Shown here: piece after piece, positions 8,072 through 15,679 of the stretch
Layout: each line of letters starts with the position of its first letter
How positions within the stretch are numbered: the stretch's first letter is position 1
Assembly (NCBI RefSeq): GCF_042680685.1
Contig: NZ_JBHUEA010000017.1
Span: 1-64,000 of the forward strand
Reading direction: 5' to 3'
DNA: 64,000 nt
Origin: Amnibacterium endophyticum
GTDB lineage: Bacteria; Actinomycetota; Actinomycetes; Actinomycetales; Microbacteriaceae
Translations under genes and position numbers: made by a program
Notes under the pieces: generated by a model
What the model was told of the DNA's origin: nothing
Databases searched by the model: none
What the model saw: the letters and a program-made list of their open reading frames with translations, nothing else

Positions 8072-8077
8072 AGGCTA
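8072..8077 (-). promoter_or_regulatory. -10 TAGCCT for the DMT transporter (leaderless)
   Basis: TAGCCT on the minus strand ends 6 bases before the GTG at 8065. Confidence 0.55.
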
Positions 8078-8105
8078 GCGTCCGGCTCCCGTGCCCGATC
8101 GGCAC

Positions 8106-8111
8106 TACGCT
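8106..8111 (+). promoter_or_regulatory. -10 TACGCT for def
   Basis: TACGCT ends one base before an in-frame ATG at 8113, so that ATG would be upstream of the transcription start; the real start is the ATG at 8152, preceded by GGAGG. Confidence 0.5.
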
Positions 8112-8151
8112 GATGAGACCGCTGTTTCGACGTGCTTGGAGGTCCGCCGGC

Positions 8152-8718
8152 ATGACGGTGCTGCCCATCCGCATCACCGGCGACCCGGTGCTGCACGCGC
8201 CGGCGGCGCCGGTGACCCGGTTCGACGACGAGCTGCGGACGCTGGTCGCCGACATGTTCGAGACGATGGACGCGGCGCCCGGCGTCGGCCTCGCCGGCCC
8301 GCAGGTAGGCGTGCCGCTGCGCGTGTTCGTGTACGGCTACGAGCACGACCCCGAGGGGCCGAAGCGGGGCGTCGCGATCAACCCGACGCTCTGGATCACC
8401 CCGACCCCGACGGGCGAGCCCGACGACGAGGCCGACAGCGAGGGCTGCCTGTCGGTCCCCGGCGAGCGGTTCCCGCTGCACCGGGCCGTCCGCGCGCGAC
8501 TCGAGGCGCAGGACCTCGACGGCGAGCCCTACTCCCTCGAGGCCCGCGGCTGGTTCGCCCGGATCCTGCAGCACGAGAACGACCACCTCGACGGCGTGCT
8601 CTACGTCGACCGGCTCGACTTCCTCCACGCCCGACGGGCGAAGAAGGCGATCAACGGCAACAAGTGGGGGCGCCCCGGCAACGCCTGGACGCCGGGCGTC
8701 GACGACCTGGAGGCGTGA
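8152..8718 (+). CDS. def: Peptide deformylase
   Basis: 188 residues. Removes the formyl group from the N-terminal Met of nascent proteins using a metal held by Cys and two His. All three family motifs are present: GVGLAGPQVG (about residue 46), EGCLSVP with the metal Cys, and QHENDHLDG with the two metal His and catalytic Glu. The start at 8152 (not the upstream in-frame ATG at 8113) is decided by the -10 hexamer at 8106 and by GGAGG about 10 bases upstream. The C-terminus extends about 25 basic residues past the last helix, common in actinobacteria. A small GNAT gene follows at once. Confidence 0.95.
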   Translation: MTVLPIRITGDPVLHAPAAPVTRFDDELRTLVADMFETMDAAPGVGLAGPQVGVPLRVFVYGYEHDPEGPKRGVAINPTLWITPTPTGEPDDEADSEGCLSVPGERFPLHRAVRARLEAQDLDGEPYSLEARGWFARILQHENDHLDGVLYVDRLDFLHARRAKKAINGNKWGRPGNAWTPGVDDLEA

Positions 8719-8720
8719 GC

Positions 8721-8993
8721 GTGGACATCGAGCACGACGCGGCGCGGCACCGCTACCTCGGCCGGATCGACGGACGGGTCGCGACCTCGCTCGACTACGC
8801 GGACGACGGCGCGGTGGTCTCCATGACCCGCACCTTCACGAACCCCGAGTTCCGCGGGCAGGGCCTGGCGGGGCGGATCACCGCGCACGCGGTCGACGAG
8901 GCGGAGGCCGCCGGCCGGCGCGTGCGGGCGATGTGCTGGTACGTCGCCGACTGGTTCGAGGCGCATCCCGAGCGGGCGCACCTGCTGGCCTGA
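8721..8993 (+). CDS. Small GNAT-like N-acetyltransferase (YidJ/PF14542 type)
   Basis: 90 residues, a minimal GNAT. The acetyl-CoA loop is FTNPEFRGQGLAGRIT, followed by the family signature MCWYVADWFEAHPE; such one-domain proteins have unknown acceptors. Two GTG codons compete: one at 8715 overlaps the deformylase stop as GTGA, but GGAGG at 8709-8713 leaves it only one base of spacing, whereas the GTG at 8721 has the ideal 7, so 8721 is preferred. It is co-transcribed with def and converges on the response-regulator gene with four bases between stops. Confidence 0.85.
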   Translation: MDIEHDAARHRYLGRIDGRVATSLDYADDGAVVSMTRTFTNPEFRGQGLAGRITAHAVDEAEAAGRRVRAMCWYVADWFEAHPERAHLLA

Positions 8994-8997
8994 CCGC

Positions 8998-9387
8998 TCA
9001 GCCGCGGATCGCGGCGAGCAGCTCCTCCGGGTGCGCGCCCTTCCAGAGCACGGCGTGCGCCCCGGCCGCGAGCGCGGCCGGACCGTGCCGGTCGAGGTCC
9101 GTCGCGGTGACGAGCACGGTGCGCAGCCGGGTCTCCCGCTGCGTGAGCCGGATCGTCGCGTCCTCCTCGGCGCGGCGCAGGGCCTGGACGCCGCCGAGGC
9201 GCGGCATCCGCACGTCCGCGACCACGACGTCGACCGCGTGCCGCCGGAGGTGCGCCAGCAGCTGGATCCCGTCCGGCACCTCCCCCACCACCGCCAGGTC
9301 GGGCTGCGCGTCGATCACGAGCCGCCAGCCCTCGCGGTGCAGCGGGTCGGCGTCCGCCAGCAGCACCGCCCGCGACGGTGCGGTCAC
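8998..9387 (-). CDS. Receiver-only response regulator
   Basis: 129 residues: a receiver domain and nothing else. The acidic pocket (LLADADPLHREGW), phospho-acceptor Asp in VVVADVRMPRLGG, the switch Thr in VLVTAT and the conserved Lys in LWKGAHPEELL are all present; about 15 extra residues (AEEDATIRLTQRET) sit after the acceptor loop. The DNA-binding HTH domain normal for NarL-type partners of such kinases is absent, and the stop is clean. GTG start overlaps the kinase stop as GTGA (9384-9387), so the pair is translationally coupled. Output must be through protein contact or another regulator. Confidence 0.82.
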   Translation of the reverse strand: MTAPSRAVLLADADPLHREGWRLVIDAQPDLAVVGEVPDGIQLLAHLRRHAVDVVVADVRMPRLGGVQALRRAEEDATIRLTQRETRLRTVLVTATDLDRHGPAALAAGAHAVLWKGAHPEELLAAIRG

Positions 9388-10277
9388 CGGGCGCCGAGGT
9401 CGACGCCGTGCACCCCGTTGTGGAAGCGGATGGTCGGGAAGGCGGCGCTGATCCCGAACCCGACGCCGGGGGTCTCGGTGACGGTGAGCGTGCCGCCGTA
9501 CAGCTCGGCGCGGGCGCGCATGTCGTCGATGCCCGGACCTGCGACCTGCTGCGTGAGCGCCCGCACGTCCTCCTCGACGCCGTACGCGAGCTCGGCGTCG
9601 GCCGTCTCCTGCGGCAGCCCCCGGCGCAGCACCGCGGCGCGGAAGCCGTCGTCCTCGACGCGGAGCGCGAGGCCGGACCCGGTCCAGGTGAGTCCCACCC
9701 GGACTCGCGTGCCGTCGCCGCCGTGCTTCAGCGCGTTGCTCATCGCCTCCTGGAGGATCCGGTAGACGGTCAGCTCGGCCCCGGACTCGAGGGCGTACGG
9801 CTCGCCGGTCTCCTCGTACTCGACCTGCAGCCCCGCCTCCCGCATGAGGCGGAACAGCTCGCGGGTCGAGCGGAGCGCGGGCTGCGGCGCCGCGTCCGCC
9901 TCCCCCTCGCGCACGAGCGTCATGACCCGGCGCAGGTCCGCGAGCGTCGTCCGGCCGGTCTCGGCGATGGTCTGCGCTGCCCGCACGGCGGCGGACGGGT
10001 CCGTCGCGCCGGCGTAGCGCGCGCCGTCGGCCTGGGCGATCATCGCCGAGACGCGGTGCACCGCGACGTCGTGCAGCTCGCGGACGATCTTCAGCCGCCC
10101 GCCGTGGTCGGCGTCCGCGACGGCGAGCTCCGCCGCCCGGCGCTCGGCGGCCGCGAGCCGGAGGGCGAGTCGCTTCGCGCGACGCACGGCGCGCCGCCAG
10201 AGCAGGACGAGGACGACGAGCGCCACGAGGACGACGCCCGCGACGAGGAGCACCGCGGGATCGGTCGGGATGGGCAT
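9384..10277 (-). CDS. NarL-type sensor histidine kinase (HisKA_3)
   Basis: 297 residues. One membrane segment (about residues 8-27, VLLVAGVVLVALVVLVLLW) followed by a basic coiled linker, the phospho-acceptor helix KIVRELHDVAVHRVSAMIAQ, and a HATPase domain with the N box EAMSNALKHGG, RVEDDGF, and a late glycine loop (GPGIDDMRARAELYGG). There is no extracytoplasmic sensor domain, so it probably senses a membrane or intracellular cue. The start at 10277 places the membrane helix at the N-terminus. Its gene is coupled to the receiver-only regulator. Confidence 0.88.
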   Translation of the reverse strand: MPIPTDPAVLLVAGVVLVALVVLVLLWRRAVRRAKRLALRLAAAERRAAELAVADADHGGRLKIVRELHDVAVHRVSAMIAQADGARYAGATDPSAAVRAAQTIAETGRTTLADLRRVMTLVREGEADAAPQPALRSTRELFRLMREAGLQVEYEETGEPYALESGAELTVYRILQEAMSNALKHGGDGTRVRVGLTWTGSGLALRVEDDGFRAAVLRRGLPQETADAELAYGVEEDVRALTQQVAGPGIDDMRARAELYGGTLTVTETPGVGFGISAAFPTIRFHNGVHGVDLGAR

Positions 10278-10372
10278 GCCCGGAGCATACGAACGGACGG
10301 GTCTGCCGCCGGGGAGGCACAGCGCGGCACGCCGGGCGACCCGGACGCGGATCGGGAGCCCCGCGGGCTTGC

Positions 10373-10378
10373 TACAGT
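10373..10378 (+). promoter_or_regulatory. -10 TACAGT for tRNA-Asn
   Basis: TACAGT lies 30 bases before the tRNA 5' end, with an extended TTGC immediately upstream. No clear -35. Confidence 0.45.
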
Positions 10379-10408
10379 GGTCGCCGCGCGGGGCTCGCCT
10401 CCCGCCGA

Positions 10409-10481
10409 TCCTCGATAGCTCAATTGGCAGAGCAGCCGGCTGTTAACCGGCAGGTTGTTGGTTCGAGTCCAACTCGGGGAG
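10409..10481 (+). tRNA. tRNA-Asn (anticodon GTT)
   Basis: 73 bases, standard cloverleaf: 7-bp acceptor with one T-G, anticodon loop CTGTTAA with anticodon GTT on a 5-bp stem, T loop TTCGAGT on a GTTGG/CCAAC stem, discriminator G. CCA is not encoded. Confidence 0.97.
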
Positions 10482-10533
10482 CTCCTCCTCCTCCAGTGCC
10501 CGCCCCGCTCGGCGTCCTGCCCGGCGCACGGGC

Positions 10534-10539
10534 TACCGT
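10534..10539 (+). promoter_or_regulatory. -10 TACCGT for the small acidic protein gene
   Basis: TACCGT lies 32 bases before the ATG at 10572, leaving a short leader containing GGAGGAG. Confidence 0.4.
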
Positions 10540-10571
10540 GGTGCCGACGGCGTCAGCCGGAGGAGCACGCC

Positions 10572-10736
10572 ATGGCAGCAGAGACCCGGCAGGATCCCGA
10601 CGCGATCTTTGTCATCGACGTCGAGTGCGGCCTCGAGGAGGACTGGGGCGAGGACGCGACCGGCGCCGACGTCCGCGTCGCCGAGCACAACGAGGCGGTG
10701 CATCCGCTCCTCGCGGCAGGGGCGCCGACCGAGTAG
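10572..10736 (+). CDS. Small acidic protein of unknown function
   Basis: 54 residues, strongly acidic (Asp/Glu clusters in VIDVECGLEEDWGEDATGAD), one Cys, no membrane segment. I do not recognise a family. Evidence that it is real: an excellent GGAGGAG ribosome binding site 6-8 bases before the ATG, a TACCGT hexamer upstream, and codon usage with G/C third positions. It sits between tRNA-Asn and the convergent ABC ATPase gene with no operon partner. Confidence 0.6.
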   Translation: MAAETRQDPDAIFVIDVECGLEEDWGEDATGADVRVAEHNEAVHPLLAAGAPTE

Positions 10737-10792
10737 GACGTTGAAGCGATGCCGGCAGCGCCTCCGGACGGGCGGCCGGCGCGAGCCGTCGG

Positions 10793-11608
10793 TCAGGGGA
10801 CCTGGATCGAGCCCGTCCGCGCCCGGTAGTCGTCACGCAGGCCGCGCACGTAGGGGTGCTCCGGCGTCGCCAGGACCTCGTCGAGGGTGCCTGCGGCCGC
10901 GACGACGCCGCGGTGCAGGACCACGAGGCGCTGGGTCGTGCGGCGCATGACCGCCGCGTCGTGGCTGACGACGACGGCCGAGAAGACCTGCTCGCCGTGC
11001 AGCTCGAAGAGGGTGTCCAGCACCCGTGCCCGGGTCGTCACGTCCACGGAGGCCGTCGGCTCGTCCGCGATCCACAGCGTCGGTCGCAGGATCAGCGACC
11101 TCGCGATCGCGACGCGCTGACGCTGTCCGGCCGACAGCTCCCAGGGGTAGCGGTCCATGATCGCGAGCGGCAGCTGCACGGCGTCGATCAGCTCCGCCGC
11201 CCGCGCTCCGGCCTCCCGGACGTCCGCGTGGCGGTCGCGCTCGAACAGCGGCTCCGTCACGTTCTCCGCGACGGTCATGCGCGCGGCCAGCGTGCGCCCG
11301 GCGTGCTGCGGGAGGTAGCCGATCTGCGCGGCGAGCGCCCGCGACACGGCCCGTCCGGGCTGCGCCGCGCGCATCCCGAGCACGTGCAGGCTCCCGCCGA
11401 CCACCCGGGGGCCGCGCTCCCGGAACTTCGCGACCCGGCCCGCGAGTACGCGGGCGAGGGTCGACTTGCCGGCACCGGCCTCGCCGACGATCCCGACCAT
11501 CTCGCCGGGCTCGACACGCAGGTCGACGCCGCGGACCGCCTCGTACCGGGGCGCACCCGGGTAGGCGACCGTGAGGTCCCTCGCGTGCACCACCGCGCCG
11601 TCGACCAT
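10793..11608 (-). CDS. ABC transporter ATP-binding protein (oligopeptide/dipeptide type)
   Basis: 271 residues with a full nucleotide-binding domain: Walker A GEAGAGKST (about residue 42), Q-loop in IGYLPQHAG, signature LSAGQRQRVAIARSL, Walker B LWIADEP and the switch His in VVVSHD. The tail HPYVRGLRDDYRA resembles the DppF/OppF C-terminus. No permease or binding protein is adjacent, so it is an orphan ATPase that may serve a distant transporter. It is monocistronic, starting at ATG 11608. Confidence 0.85.
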   Translation of the reverse strand: MVDGAVVHARDLTVAYPGAPRYEAVRGVDLRVEPGEMVGIVGEAGAGKSTLARVLAGRVAKFRERGPRVVGGSLHVLGMRAAQPGRAVSRALAAQIGYLPQHAGRTLAARMTVAENVTEPLFERDRHADVREAGARAAELIDAVQLPLAIMDRYPWELSAGQRQRVAIARSLILRPTLWIADEPTASVDVTTRARVLDTLFELHGEQVFSAVVVSHDAAVMRRTTQRLVVLHRGVVAAAGTLDEVLATPEHPYVRGLRDDYRARTGSIQVP

Positions 11609-11674
11609 GCCACCCCCGTCAGCGAATGCCAGGAGCGTAATTCGGGCGGCGGTCGCGGCGCGGACGCCACGCGG

Positions 11675-13534
11675 TCAGGCGCCGCGGAGCACCCGCCGGT
11701 CCGCCTCCACGCCGACCAGGCGCTGCCGCAGCTCGCGGAGCCGGGCCGGGTCGGCTCCCGCCTCGCTGCGTTGGAGCTGCCGCACCAGGTCGGCCTTCTG
11801 GCGCAGCAGGTGCCGGTCGACGAGCGCCGCGACGGTCGCCCTGGCGGTGCGCGTGAGGCGCTCCGCGTCGTCGCCGACGACGGGCAGCGGCAGGAAGGCG
11901 AGCTCCTGCACGATCGGCGCGACCTGCTCCCCCGCCTCCTCCGTCAGCCGCTCCAGCCAGCCGGCGCCGCCGAGGGCACCGAGCTGCGAGCCGATCGCGT
12001 CGCGCACCACGGCGAGCGTCCCGTTGTGGAAGCCGGCGCCCGTCGCCCGGTGGATCAGCTCGCCGCCCACCAGGTGCGGCACCTGCACGATCATCATCAG
12101 GGCCTCGCGCTCGAGCCGGGTCGCGGGGTCGTCCGGCAGCGACCGGAGCGACGCCGGAGGGCGCCGGGGCTCGGGAGCGGGCTCCTCCCGCCCCCGGCGC
12201 TGCTCGGGCTGCTCGCGCCGCGGCGCCCGCATCGCGCGCTGCACCTCGGCGAGGTCGAGCCCGAGCCAGCGCGCCAGCTCTCGGGCGTAGCCCGGCCGGA
12301 CCTGCGGGTCGCGGATCTCGGCGACGATCGGCGCCGCCTCCCGCAGCGCCGCCGCCCGGCCCTCCACCGTGTCGAGGTCGTGCTGGTCGAGCGCGCGGCG
12401 GATCATGTACTCGAACATCGGCCGCTTGGCGTCGAGCATCGCCTGCACGGCCTCGTCACCCCTCTGCGCCCGCAGGTCGCAGGGGTCGAGCCCGTCGACG
12501 CCGACCGCGACGAAGGTGCGGGCGCTGAACCGCTGCTCCTCCGCGAACGCCCGCACCGCCGCCTTCTGCCCCGCGGCGTCCGGGTCGAAGGTGAAGACGA
12601 TCTCGCCGTGGGCGTCGGTGGAGTCGCCGAGCACCCGGCGCAGCACCTTGATGTGCTCGACGCCGAACGCGGTGCCGCAGGTGGCGATCGCCGTGGTGAC
12701 GCCGGCGAGGTGGCAGGCCATCACGTCCGTGTAGCCCTCCACCACGACCGCCCGGTGCTCCCGGGACATGTCCCGCTTCGCGAGATCGAGCCCGTAGAGC
12801 ACCTGCGACTTGTGGTACACCGGCGTCTCGGGGGTGTTGAGGTACTTCGGACCCTGGTCGTCCTCGAGCAGCCGCCGCGCCCCGAACCCGACGACCGCAC
12901 CGGTGAGGTCGCGGATCGGCCAGGTGAGCCGCCCGCGGAACCGGTCGTAGATCCCCCGGTCCCCGCTGGAGACGAGCCCGGCGGTGCTCAACTCCTGGTC
13001 GGAGAAGCCGTGGCCGCGCAGGTGCTTCGTCAGGGCGTCCCACGACTTCGGCGCCCAGCCGACGCCGAACCGGTCCGCGGCCTGCTCGTCGAACCCGCGC
13101 TCCATGAGGAAGCGCTGCCCGGGCGCCGCCTGCGCCGTCGGCAGCTGGGAGGTGAAGAACTCGGCGGCGAGGCGGTTCGCCTCGAGCAGGCGCACCCGGT
13201 TCGCGGTCTCCTCGCCGCCGCGGCCGCCGTCCTCGTAGGTGAGGGAGTAGCCGATGCGCTGCGCGAGCGACTCCACGGCGTCGGGGAAGGTGAGGTGGTC
13301 GAGCCGCATCAGGAAGGCGATCGCGTCGCCGTCCTCGCCGCAGCCGAAGCAGTGGTAGCGGCCGACGCCGGGGCGCACCGTGAAGCTCGGGCTCCGCTCG
13401 TCGTGGAACGGGCACAGCCCCTTCAGCGATCCGACGCCCGCCGACTTCAGCGCGACGTGGTCGCCGACGACCGCGGCGATGTCCGTCCGCGCGCGCACCT
13501 CGTCGATGTCGCTCGCGCGGATCCGGCCTGCCAC
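11675..13534 (-). CDS. dnaG: DNA primase
   Basis: 619 residues, normal for actinobacterial DnaG. The CHC2 zinc finger (CPFHDERSPSF ... YHCFGCG, about residues 41-68) recognises DNA; the TOPRIM catalytic core follows with VVVEGYTDVMACHLAG and FTFDPDAAGQKAA; the C-terminal part is the helicase-binding region. Synthesises RNA primers at the replication fork. GTG start with TAGACT ending 8 bases upstream (13543-13548), so it has its own leaderless promoter even though it is the last gene of the dusB-dgt-MpaB-like-dnaG string. A palindromic repeat lies between it and the preceding gene. Confidence 0.97.
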   Translation of the reverse strand: MAGRIRASDIDEVRARTDIAAVVGDHVALKSAGVGSLKGLCPFHDERSPSFTVRPGVGRYHCFGCGEDGDAIAFLMRLDHLTFPDAVESLAQRIGYSLTYEDGGRGGEETANRVRLLEANRLAAEFFTSQLPTAQAAPGQRFLMERGFDEQAADRFGVGWAPKSWDALTKHLRGHGFSDQELSTAGLVSSGDRGIYDRFRGRLTWPIRDLTGAVVGFGARRLLEDDQGPKYLNTPETPVYHKSQVLYGLDLAKRDMSREHRAVVVEGYTDVMACHLAGVTTAIATCGTAFGVEHIKVLRRVLGDSTDAHGEIVFTFDPDAAGQKAAVRAFAEEQRFSARTFVAVGVDGLDPCDLRAQRGDEAVQAMLDAKRPMFEYMIRRALDQHDLDTVEGRAAALREAAPIVAEIRDPQVRPGYARELARWLGLDLAEVQRAMRAPRREQPEQRRGREEPAPEPRRPPASLRSLPDDPATRLEREALMMIVQVPHLVGGELIHRATGAGFHNGTLAVVRDAIGSQLGALGGAGWLERLTEEAGEQVAPIVQELAFLPLPVVGDDAERLTRTARATVAALVDRHLLRQKADLVRQLQRSEAGADPARLRELRQRLVGVEADRRVLRGA

Positions 13535-13542
13535 GGCGCCGG

Positions 13543-13548
13543 AGTCTA
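13543..13548 (-). promoter_or_regulatory. -10 TAGACT for dnaG (leaderless)
   Basis: TAGACT on the minus strand ends 8 bases before the GTG at 13534. Confidence 0.55.
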
Positions 13549-13583
13549 GGAGGACCTGCCGACAGCGGTGCGCGCCGTCATCG

Positions 13584-13643
13584 TGCGGTGCGCAGGTGCA
13601 GATGCGCGGGCACGTGCTGCCGCATCAGCACCTGAGCGCCGCA
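13584..13643. repeat. 60-bp palindromic repeat, diverged copy
   Basis: Two 24-base arms (13584-13607, 13620-13643) pair with about four defects around a 12-base loop. The arms resemble those of the copies at 22880-22939 and 23289-23348 (shared core CAGGTGCAG...). It begins directly after the TGA of the MpaB-like gene, read on the minus strand, and may double as its terminator. Confidence 0.7.
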
Positions 13644-14426
13644 TCAGGCGGGTCGTCGGGCGGCCGCCCGCAGCAGCCGCCGCGCGGGGAGGCGGCGAAG
13701 CCCCACCGGGAGCGCGCGCCACGCCGGCGCCGCAGCACGGGCGACGGCGAGCAGGCGCGGGGATGCCGTGGCGACGCCGTCGGGGCGCGCGGACCCCGAC
13801 AGCGAGGCGAGCGTCGCGGACGCCAGCGGCGGCATCAGCAGCCGCACCCACCACGGGGTCGCCCGCGCCGCGACGAGCGCCCGCACGACCTCGAGGGTGC
13901 CGTCGTGCCACGCGAGCGCCCGAGCCGACTCCGCGAAGGCGGCGTCGAACGCGGCCCGGTCCGCCGGCCAGGACGACGCCGGCAGCCCGAGCGCGGTCGC
14001 GACGAGGCCGTTCCGCGCGAGCAGCTCGTCGGCGAGCGGCGCGGGCATCGGCCCCCACACGGCCTCTGCGATGCGCATGGCGGTGTCGTGGATCGTGGCG
14101 GCGACCCAGAGCTGCAGGTCGGGCTCCCGGGCGTCGTAGGCGACGGGCTCGCCCGGGGCGCTGACCACCGGCCGGTGCGCGACCCCCACCGCCCGTGCGG
14201 CGCGCCGCACGAGCGCCTCGTCCCCCGCCGCGCAGACGTACACGAACTCGAGGGTGCCCCGCAGGCGCCCGAGCGGGTCCGCGGCGAAGTCGCTGTGCGC
14301 CGCGACGCCGTGCCCGACGGCCGGGTGCGCGAGCTGCAGCATCAGGGCGCGGAGGCCGCCCGCGAGCAGGACCCCCTCCAGCTGCAGCCCAGCGGCCGAG
14401 GGAATGCGGCGTGCGCGCCGGCTCAG
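13644..14426 (-). CDS. Oxygenase MpaB / DUF2236 family protein
   Basis: About 260 residues. Shows the family signature RALMLQLAHPAVGHGVAAHSDFAADPLGRLRGT, YDAREPDLQLWVAATIHDT and MPPLASATLASL. MpaB-type proteins are predicted haem-binding oxygenases; the His residues in AHPAVGHGV and the ATIHDT segment are the likely ligands. The start is unclear: no ATG, GTG or TTG precedes ATG 14342 within the conserved region, yet similarity begins earlier (LEGVLLAGG). A CTG at 14426 overlapping the dgt stop (CTGA) or an ATT shortly after are the candidates; I give the CTG extent. It is embedded between dgt and dnaG. Confidence 0.7.
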   Translation of the reverse strand: MSRRARRIPSAAGLQLEGVLLAGGLRALMLQLAHPAVGHGVAAHSDFAADPLGRLRGTLEFVYVCAAGDEALVRRAARAVGVAHRPVVSAPGEPVAYDAREPDLQLWVAATIHDTAMRIAEAVWGPMPAPLADELLARNGLVATALGLPASSWPADRAAFDAAFAESARALAWHDGTLEVVRALVAARATPWWVRLLMPPLASATLASLSGSARPDGVATASPRLLAVARAAAPAWRALPVGLRRLPARRLLRAAARRPA

Positions 14427-15679
14427 CGGACCAGCCGTCCGTGCCAGGCGAGCGCCGACTGGTCCGTGAGGCTCGCGACCTGGTCGACGATCACGCGATG
14501 GCGCTGCCGGTCGTCGTCGGCCGCTGCCCAGTCGGCGGCGAACGCCGTGTCGAGGTGCTGCGGTGCGGCCAGCAGCGCGTCGGCGAGCTGCTGCAGCAGC
14601 TCGCGCTGCTGCACGTACACCGGGCGGCGCACGTCGTTCGCCATCACGAAGGCGGCGACGATGCCCTTGAGCGCGGCGATCTCCGCCTGGATGCCCCGCG
14701 GCACGTGCACGTCGGCCTGGAAGCGCACCAGCTCGCCGGCCGGGTGCGCCCGCCGCGTCGCCGCGGTCGCGGCGCCCGCGAAGCGCCCGATCAGCTGGCT
14801 GGTCAGGTTCTTCAGCGCGCCGTGGGCGCGGCGGGACCCGTCCCACTCCACGATCCAGGCATCCGTCGCGCGCAGCCGGTGCAGCGCCTCCACCAGCTCG
14901 TCCTGGTCGAACGCGCCGCCGACCCAGGCGTGCATCGCGCCCACGACGTCGCGCTGCGCGGCGTTCGAGCGCAGCGCGGCGACGTCGACCGAGCCCGCCA
15001 CCACGGCGTCCTCGAAGTCGTGCACGGAGTAGGCGATGTCGTCGGAGAGGTCCATCACCTGGGCCTCGATGCACGGCCGGCGCTCGGGCGCCCCGGACCG
15101 CAGCCAGCGGAAGGCCGCCTCGTCCTCCGGGTAGAAGCCGAACTTGGCGCGGCCGCTCGGGTCGCCGACGGGCGCGTCGAGCCCCCACGGGTACTTGACG
15201 CTCGCGTCCAGGGATGCGCGGGTGAGGTTCAGCCCGTAGGGCCTGCCGTCGTCGCCGAACACCTTCGGCTCGAGGCGGGTGAGCAGCCTGAGCGACTGCG
15301 CGTTGCCCTCGAACCCGCCGATGGACGCCGACCACTCGTTCAGCGCCCGCTCCCCGTTGTGCCCGAACGGCGGGTGGCCGAGGTCGTGCGCGAGGCAGGC
15401 GGTGTCGACGACGTCGGCGGCGAGCCCGAGGCTGCCGGCGAGCTCGCGGCCCACCTGCGCGACCTCGAGCGAGTGGGTCAGCCGGGTGCGCGCGAAGTCG
15501 AGGCCCACGGTCGGCGACAGCACCTGCGTCTTCGCGGCGAGTCGGCGCAGCGCCCCCGAGTGCAGCAGGCGCGCGCGGTCGCGGGCGAAGTCGCTGCGGC
15601 GCGAGGAGTGCTGCTCGGGCAGCCAGCGCTCCAGGTCCGCCTCGGTGTACCCGCGGTCGGCCTGCGGGGCCTCAACCAC
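14423..15679 (-). CDS. dgt: Deoxyguanosinetriphosphate triphosphohydrolase-like protein
   Basis: 418 residues. HD-domain enzyme that splits dNTPs to nucleoside and triphosphate, or regulates dNTP pools. Metal ligands are visible: RTRLTHSLEVAQVGREL (first His), CLAHDLGHPPFGHNGE (His-Asp pair), and later VMDLSDDIAYSVHDFED. GTG start overlaps the last 8 bases of dusB, and the stop overlaps the beginning of the MpaB-like gene, so the three are one operon. Placement beside dnaG is widely conserved in actinobacteria. Confidence 0.95.
   Translation of the reverse strand: MVEAPQADRGYTEADLERWLPEQHSSRRSDFARDRARLLHSGALRRLAAKTQVLSPTVGLDFARTRLTHSLEVAQVGRELAGSLGLAADVVDTACLAHDLGHPPFGHNGERALNEWSASIGGFEGNAQSLRLLTRLEPKVFGDDGRPYGLNLTRASLDASVKYPWGLDAPVGDPSGRAKFGFYPEDEAAFRWLRSGAPERRPCIEAQVMDLSDDIAYSVHDFEDAVVAGSVDVAALRSNAAQRDVVGAMHAWVGGAFDQDELVEALHRLRATDAWIVEWDGSRRAHGALKNLTSQLIGRFAGAATAATRRAHPAGELVRFQADVHVPRGIQAEIAALKGIVAAFVMANDVRRPVYVQQRELLQQLADALLAAPQHLDTAFAADWAAADDDRQRHRVIVDQVASLTDQSALAWHGRLVR

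Noticed and set aside
8113..8151. Alternative def start at ATG 8113
   Set aside because: It sits one base after the -10 hexamer, before any transcript could begin; ATG 8152 has GGAGG and the normal deformylase N-terminus.
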